Of a stretch of DNA of 64,000 nucleotides, positions 59,370 through 64,000 are shown in pieces; the stretch's first letter is position 1, and the number at the start of each line of letters is the position of its first letter. The stretch comes from UBA7985 sp038141425. GTDB lineage: Bacteria > Pseudomonadota > Alphaproteobacteria > UBA7985. The stretch is from contig JAYQIC010000011.1 of the NCBI GenBank assembly GCA_038141425.1, positions 248,001 through 312,000 of the forward strand. Reading direction: 5' to 3'. Under the pieces are notes generated by a model. It ran no database searches. It was not told where the DNA came from and saw only the letters and a program-made list of their open reading frames with translations. A program made the position numbers and the translations under genes.

Positions 59370-59992
59370 TTATATCCCGCGCGGAACCCCGACGACCACC
59401 CCGGGCATGACGTGGGCCTGATCGTGGGCCTTGCGGGCGAAGACTTCCCGGACCATCGGCGCAAAGAAATCCAGATCGTGCATGGGATAGTCCGGATCGA
59501 AGCTGGACTGGTCCCAACGCTCACAGAAATCGACACAGGACTGGTAGAACGGGTGGTCGCGGAAAGCCTGCCGCTGTTCGGGGTCCCAGCCGTAGTGCTC
59601 GGCGTAGTAGACCATCTGGAACACCCGTGGTGTTCGACGGTCCAGGCGACCTCATCGCGGACGAAGGGACGGATGACCTCGGCGGCCATCTTGTCGTGGT
59701 TCTGCGGGGCGAGGCCATCGCCGATGTCGTGCAGCAGGGCGCCAACAATCCAGTCGATATCGGCACCGTCGTTGAGCGCCCGGGTGGCAGACTGCAGGCC
59801 GTGCTCGAGGCGGTTGATCTTGTAGCCCGCGAGGGTCTCGTCGGCCTGACGCGCCAGTTCCTTGAGCACGCGCTCCCCGGTCTGGTTGAGGAAGGGCTGC
59901 TCGAGCTGGTGCAGCGCGAGGTAGTCGTCGCGCGTGCCGTGCTTCATCTCGGTGAAGGACACCTGAAAGTCTTCGGGGACCCGGTCGCTCAT
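59370..59992 (-). CDS. HD-domain protein (right copy), one frameshift
   Basis: Second copy of the HD gene, start ATG 59992 (MSDRVPEDFQVSFTEMKHG). All candidate metal ligands are conserved (LEHGLQSA, LLHDIGDG, QNHDKM, VEHHG). A 1-base change near 59628, just after EHHG, breaks the frame; the rest continues FQMVYYAEHYGWDPEQRQAF to VPRGI. The C-terminus differs from the left copy (VPRGI versus VPRCTADA), and the downstream spacer is unrelated. Faces away from repeat cluster III. Confidence 0.75.
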
Positions 59993-60117
59993 GGCCTGCT
60001 CCTCTCTGGCTTTGGTTGATGGGACTTTCATACAGGTCGGATAGAACCTGGCGCAAGACAAGGAACGACACGGCGCAGGTCGTCCCCGGTGCAGGCTTTC
60101 GAACGACGGCGTTGCGC

Positions 60118-60620
60118 GCTCGATTTGACGCCGCTTCGCGGCTTACAAATCTCCCACGCGCAACCTCGTTGAGGTATTGCGCCGACTTGCCCCCGACCGC
60201 GCTTCGCGCGGCGGGGCCAAGCGTCGCGCAATTTCTTTATCAAAGCAGAAGGTCAGAGTGATCTGACCTTCTGACCGACTGGCGAAGTCCGGGGTGTGGC
60301 GCGGTCAGGGCTGCGGAGCACCGCTGCTTTAGCAGCGGCTTGGCCTTGACGGCGCCGAGGGGCAGCGCCCCTTCTCACTTGTGCGCTCAAAACGCTTCGC
60401 TGTGAGCGCGTTGGAGTCCTGCCCGTGAGCGCCTCGTAACGCTCAACACGGCGGAGTTTATCCTGAGCCTGCCGAAGGGCTGTGAGCGACGCTGCAACTT
60501 TGCGCTCAACACGGCTTCGGCTGTGAGCTCGTTTTCCCTTTGCGCTCAACACGGCTTCGCCTTTGAGCGCGTGGGATATCTTCGCTTAAGGTCCACTCGC
60601 TGCGGAGCGTGTTGAGTGTC
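60118..60620. repeat. Composite intergenic repeat cluster III
   Basis: About 500 bp between the right HD copy and cbiD. Module B at 60118-60155, module A in reverse at 60177-60231, reverse C at 60451-60480 (CCTGAGCCTGCCGAAGGG), D-type hairpins at 60502-60530 and 60543-60569, and the reverse of GACACTCAACACG at 60608-60620. It lacks the second B boundary. No coding sequence is credible from 59993 to 60815; the last ~190 bp before cbiD show no module and no clear riboswitch. Confidence 0.8.
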
Positions 60621-60815
60621 GGTCGAGATGTGGCGCGCTCGGTCCTCGGCCGCTTCGCGGCCTTCGGCCCTCCCACGCGCACCCACAGCATCGGGTTCAA
60701 CCGCGGGTCTTCGAGGGGGAGAGACAGGTTTGCGCGCCCTCATCCGGGCAATCAGCACGGGTTATTTGCGCGCAGAGGCTTGGCATCTGCCCCCGAAACA
60801 GGCTTTTGTGCTGCC

Positions 60816-61931
60816 ATGAGCGTCTCGACTGTTCCAACGCCGAAGCGACCCGAGGAAACCACAGCCCTGCGCCGGGGCTGGACCACGGGTGCCTGCGCTG
60901 CCGCTGCCTCGGCCGCTGCCTTCGAGGCGCTGTCCGGCCGTGGTTTCGAAGACCCGGTGACGCTGACACTTCCCGGCGGTCAGACCCCGGCCTTCGCCCT
61001 CGCCCACGAAGCCCGATCCGACGATCCCGCCGTTCCCTGGGCCGAGGCCGGCATCATCAAGGATGCCGGCGACGACCCCGACATCACCCACGGCGCGCTT
61101 GTCACAGCCCGCCTGCGACCCGGCCCCCATGGCAGTGGCCTGCGGTTCGAGGCGGGCGCGGGCGTGGGCACCGTGACCAAACCCGGCCTCCCCATCGCCG
61201 TCGGCGAGCCTTCGATCACGCCCGGCCCGCGCGAGCAGATCACCGCCGCGCTCCAAACGCGGAACGGCGGCCAGATCCCTGACGTTATCGTCACCTTGTC
61301 CATCCCCGGCGGTGAAGACATGGCCCGTCAGACCCTAAATCCACGCCTCGGGGTGGTCGGCGGGCTGTCGATCCTCGGCACCACCGGTATCGTCATCCCC
61401 TATTCCTGCAGCTCGTGGATCCATTCCATCCATCGCGGCATCGACGTCGCCCGCGCGCTCGGCATCGACCACGTAATCGGCTCGACCGGTGACCGCTCGG
61501 AGCAGGCTGCCCGCCAGCTGTTCAACGCCCCGGACGAAAGCTTGCTCGACATGGGTGACTTTGCCGGGGGCATGCTCAAATACCTCGCCCGCCACCCGGT
61601 GCCGCGGGTTACCATCGCAGGCGGTATCGGCAAGCTGACGAAGCTCGCCCAAGGCGCACTCGACCTGCATTCCGGGCGCTCGCAGGTCGATATCGGTTTT
61701 CTCTCTGATCTGGTCGAAACCCACGTGGAAACCGCCAGCAGCGCCCCCGACTGGTCCGAGGTCGATACGGCGGCTCAGGCCCTGCTCGCCTGCGAGGCTG
61801 CGGCAGTGCCGCTCGGCGATCTGGTCGCCGCACGGGCGCAGCAGACGGCGCAAGCAGTGGTAAGCGCCGGGTCCCGGGTCGATATCCTCGTCTTTGACCG
61901 CAGCGGCAGGCTGGTGGGTCGTGCCGACTGA
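60816..61931 (+). CDS. cbiD: Cobalt-precorrin-5B (C1)-methyltransferase CbiD
   Basis: C1-methylation and ring-contraction step of cobalamin synthesis; 371 residues. Signatures: LRRGWTTGACAAAASAAAFEAL near the start, GVGTVTKPGLPIAVGEPSI, LGVVGGLSILGTTGIVIPYS, and the C-terminal VTIAGGIGKLTKLAQGALDLHS. Start ATG 60816 is the first before the RRGWTTG motif; no strong ribosome site is visible. The cobK GTG overlaps its stop. First gene of the cobalamin operon in this window. Confidence 0.95.
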   Translation: MSVSTVPTPKRPEETTALRRGWTTGACAAAASAAAFEALSGRGFEDPVTLTLPGGQTPAFALAHEARSDDPAVPWAEAGIIKDAGDDPDITHGALVTARLRPGPHGSGLRFEAGAGVGTVTKPGLPIAVGEPSITPGPREQITAALQTRNGGQIPDVIVTLSIPGGEDMARQTLNPRLGVVGGLSILGTTGIVIPYSCSSWIHSIHRGIDVARALGIDHVIGSTGDRSEQAARQLFNAPDESLLDMGDFAGGMLKYLARHPVPRVTIAGGIGKLTKLAQGALDLHSGRSQVDIGFLSDLVETHVETASSAPDWSEVDTAAQALLACEAAAVPLGDLVAARAQQTAQAVVSAGSRVDILVFDRSGRLVGRAD

Positions 61932-62776
61932 CGCGCAGCAACCTGATGACGGGCATCACGTCTTGATCCTTGGCGGCACCCGCGATGCCCGCCAGCTGGC
62001 CGAAGCCCTCGCCGCAGAAGGCCTCCGCGTGACCTACGCGCTCCACGCGCCCACAGGTGCGGTCCCGCCGCCTGCCGGATGCAGCCTGCACCTCGGGTCT
62101 TTCGGCGGAGAAGACGGCTTGGCCGACTTCATCCGGGCGCAAGGGGTGACCCAGTGGGTCAACGCCCTGCACCCCCACGCCGCCAGCATGCAGGCGCGGA
62201 CGGTCAAACTGGCGCCGGCCGTGGGGCTGCCCTTCCACCGTCTTGAACGGCCGCTGTGGCAGCCCGAACCCGGCGACCACTGGTCCGAGCATGACAGCGT
62301 CGAGGCGCTGATCGCCGAGGTTGCGAGGATCGGTCCACCGGCCCAGACCGCACCAGAAAACAACGCAGGTGGAGCACGGGTTCAGGAAACGGCGGCCACC
62401 GGCCACCGGCTGCTGCTGACCGTCGGACCGCAGTCGCTGGCCGACTTCCTGCCGCTGACCGGTCCCGGGATCGAAGGCAGCGCTGTTCAGCCGTCGCTTC
62501 GACACCGCCCGGGGCGGGGCCTTCGACCGCGTCGTCACCTGGATCGACGGCGCGCCCGACCCCAGTTTCGCAGCCGAAATTGCCCTGATCGAAGCCCACC
62601 GGATCACGGCACTCGTGACCAAGAACAGCGGCGGTCCGCGTCCTGCCAAGCTCGATGCGGCGGCGAAGGCCGGTTTGCCCGTGTTTCTGCTCAACCCACC
62701 CCGGCTCGAAGGCCTCGCCTACAGCCGTTGGTCAGATATCCGCGACGCTGTACTGGCCGTGGCGGATTTGCGATAG
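61921..62776 (+). CDS. cobK: Precorrin-6A / cobalt-precorrin-6A reductase, one frameshift
   Basis: NADPH-dependent reduction of the corrin precursor. The N-terminus HHVLILGGTRDARQLAEAL is the family nucleotide-binding start; VTQWVNALHPHAASMQART and LLLTVGPQSLADFLPL follow. The frame shifts near 62485 into RFDTARGGAFDRVVTWIDGA, then ITALVTKNSGGPRPAKLDAA (the KNSGG motif) and ends at TAG 62776. About 285 residues repaired. GTG 61921 overlaps the cbiD stop, so translation is coupled. Confidence 0.9.
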
Positions 62777-62830
62777 ATTGAGTCTCGCCCAACGCCATTG
62801 CCGGCACGCTTTAGACCTAAGGTCGCGCCC

Positions 62831-62920
62831 ATGACAGTCGCCGATCCCGCCCGCGCTGAAGAGCGCCGCCGCAGCGACCGCCGCACCAACCGGCGGCGGG
62901 CGCAGGCGCGCGCCGGATGA
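62831..62920 (+). CDS. Possible 29-residue Arg-rich peptide upstream of the DUF1289 gene
   Basis: ATG 62831 opens a short frame (MTVADPARAEERRRSDRR, then TNRRRAQARAG) whose TGA overlaps the next ATG as ATGA. One third arginine. It could be a coupling leader or chance; no family is recognised. Confidence 0.25.
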   Translation: MTVADPARAEERRRSDRRTNRRRAQARAG

Positions 62921-63081
62921 TCGACACCACCGTCCCCAGCCCCTGCATCCAGATTTGCCAGATCGACAAGGACCGGAACCAGTGCACGGGCTGCAAGCGC
63001 ACCATCGACGAGATCCGCGACTGGATGATCATGACCGCGGATGAAAAGCGCAGCGTCCTCGCCGCGCTCGACGACCGGTAG
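62917..63081 (+). CDS. DUF1289 small Cys-rich protein
   Basis: 54 residues with four cysteines in the family pattern: SPCIQICQID, then CTGCKRTIDEIRDW, followed by a short helix MTADEKRSVLAAL. Probably a small metal- or Fe-S-binding protein; role unknown. ATG 62917 overlaps the stop of the short Arg-rich frame, and its TAG is 6 bp before the cobP GTG. Too short to be caught by length cut-offs. Presence inside a cobalamin operon is common in alphaproteobacteria, but a cobalamin function is not shown. Confidence 0.85.
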   Translation: MIDTTVPSPCIQICQIDKDRNQCTGCKRTIDEIRDWMIMTADEKRSVLAALDDR

Positions 63082-63087
63082 GCGCGC

Positions 63088-63661
63088 GTGGGCCTGCACC
63101 TCGTCCTCGGCGGTGCGCGCTCGGGCAAATCCGCCTTTGCCGAAGCCGCAGCGAAGGCCGCAAGCCTCGAGCGGGCAGCATCCTGCGCGGGCTGAGACGG
63201 AAGCCGACGACAGCGGCAGCATTCGGCCCGGTCAGCGCCTCTATCTCGCCACCAGCCGCATCTACGACAGCGCTCACGAAGACCGCATCGCCAAACACCG
63301 CGCCGCGCGCGACCCCGACTGGCAGCTGCACGAAGAGCCGATCGCGCTCGCGGAGACCCTCGCCCGGCTGGACGATCCGGGGACTGTGATCCTCGTGGAT
63401 TGCCTGACGCTGTGGCTGACAAACCTGCTGCTCGATAAGGAGGATATCGGAAACCATATCGAGCGGTTAGAACGGACCTTGCCCGCCCTGTCGGCCCACG
63501 TCATCCTCGTGGCCAACGAAGTGGGCCTGAGCGTGGCGCCGGAAACAGCGCTGGGCAATGCTTTCCGCGACGAGGCCGGGCTGTTGAACCAGCGCATGGC
63601 CGCTTGCGCGGATCGCGTCGATTTTATCGCGGCAGGGCTGCCGCTGAGACTAAAGGGGTAA
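63088..63661 (+). CDS. cobP: Adenosylcobinamide kinase/guanylyltransferase, one frameshift
   Basis: Activates cobinamide for nucleotide-loop assembly. GTG 63088 starts GLHLVLGGARSGKSAFAEAA with the P-loop GGARSGKS. The frame shifts between about 63160 and 63190, then continues RLYLATSRIYDSAHEDRIAKH, VILVDCLTLWLTNLL (guanylate site) and HVILVANEVGLSVAPETALG to the end LRLKG. About 191 residues repaired. Lies between DUF1289 and cobW with very short spacers, one operon. Confidence 0.92.
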
Positions 63662-63665
63662 GGCC

Positions 63666-64000
63666 GTGGCTCAGAAGGTGCCAGTAACCGTCGTCACCGG
63701 GTTTCTCGGGGCGGGCAAAACCAGCCTGATCCGGCATTGGCTGGAGAACGCAGGCGGTCGCCGCATCGCGCTGATCGTCAACGAATTCGGCGACGTCGGG
63801 GTCGATGGTGAGATCCTGCGCGGCTGCGGCATCGAAAGCTGCTCGGACGATGACATCATGGAGCTGGCCAACGGCTGCCTGTGCTGCACGGTCGCGGACG
63901 ATTTCGTGCCGACCATGGAAGCCCTGCTCGACCGCGACAACCCGCCCGAACATATCGTCATCGAAACCAGCGGGCTGGCGCTGCCCAAGCCACTGGTCAA
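63666..64000 (+). CDS. cobW: CobW-type GTPase / metallochaperone, cut by the window end
   Basis: Reads from GTG 63666: VPVTVVTGFLGAGKTSLI (P-loop GFLGAGKT), IALIVNEFGDVGVDGEIL, LANGCLCCTVADDF (the CXCC metal motif) and IVIETSGLALPKPLV. This is the COG0523 family. Within a cobalamin cluster it fits CobW, which delivers cobalt to the chelatase CobN. The start lacks ATG; 4 bp separate it from cobP. The C-terminal domain is outside the window. Confidence 0.9.
   Translation, partial: MAQKVPVTVVTGFLGAGKTSLIRHWLENAGGRRIALIVNEFGDVGVDGEILRGCGIESCSDDDIMELANGCLCCTVADDFVPTMEALLDRDNPPEHIVIETSGLALPKPLV

Larger units (their letters stand above)
55151..60100 (-). repeat. Right arm of the diverged inverted duplication
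   Basis: Starts abruptly at the gap at the point equivalent to left-arm position 52240 and runs outwards through surA, GST, GMC, ABC and HD to the block preceding repeat cluster III. Frame breaks are dense from 55.2 to 57.3 kb, but the ABC gene here is cleaner than in the left arm. Two hexanucleotide expansions are private to this arm. Confidence 0.85.

Noticed and set aside
60770..60815. CTGCCCCCGAAACAGG before cbiD, resembling part of a cobalamin riboswitch
   Set aside because: The upstream GGGAA...GGTG core and the B12-box pairing are missing; only one short motif matches.

Overview
The window reads as a GC-rich alphaproteobacterial chromosome segment, most like a Rhodospirillales or Kiloniellales-type organism. 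This is inferred from gene order and families: atpG-atpD-atpC, the run DUF3576-leuS-lptE-holA, mutS-glnD-murJ-trpS, truB-rpsO-pnp, fabA-fabB, a bactofilin and an IalB-family protein. No rRNA, tRNA, CRISPR array, transposase or phage gene was found.

Layout. 1-2.8 kb: end of the ATP synthase operon with a strong terminator. 2.9-13.9 kb: mixed housekeeping and membrane genes (MAPEG, EamA exporter, a voltage-gated channel with a TLESW filter, TerB-like, DinG-like Fe-S helicase, Trm112-like, LON-domain, thioredoxin-TPR, YbaK-like, parvulin). 14-26.8 kb: an orphan protein, a sulfotransferase coupled to a DUF3576 lipoprotein, leuS-lptE-holA, rlmN, ialB, bactofilin and maeB. 26.8-43.4 kb: mutS-glnD-murJ-trpS, TauE/TIGR02186, a universal stress protein, DUF3429-phhB, truB-rpsO-pnp and an MFS carrier. 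43.5-46.8 kb: chrA, fabA and fabB on the minus strand. 47.2-60.1 kb: two inverted, diverged arms carrying HD protein, ABC ATPase, GMC oxidoreductase, GST and surA. Between them lie rsmA, gmk and the yicC end, plus a 100-N gap at 55051-55150. 60.8-64 kb: a cobalamin operon (cbiD, cobK, DUF1289, cobP, cobW).

Two things stand out. First, a modular family of hairpin-rich intergenic repeats sits at 9.4-10.0, 46.9-47.2 and 60.1-60.6 kb. At two sites the modules come in the same order and are bounded by inverted copies of one ~38-bp sequence. Second, the inverted arms are not identical: they differ by substitutions, hexanucleotide expansions and a fully replaced spacer. They are therefore either diverged paralogues or two strain haplotypes joined across the gap.

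Quality warning. At least twenty genes carry one or more frameshifts, many in homopolymers and many in core genes (atpG, atpC, rpsO, pnp, mutS, surA, rsmA, gmk). The density is highest around the gap. I read these as consensus errors and annotate the genes as whole CDSs, with the shift positions stated.
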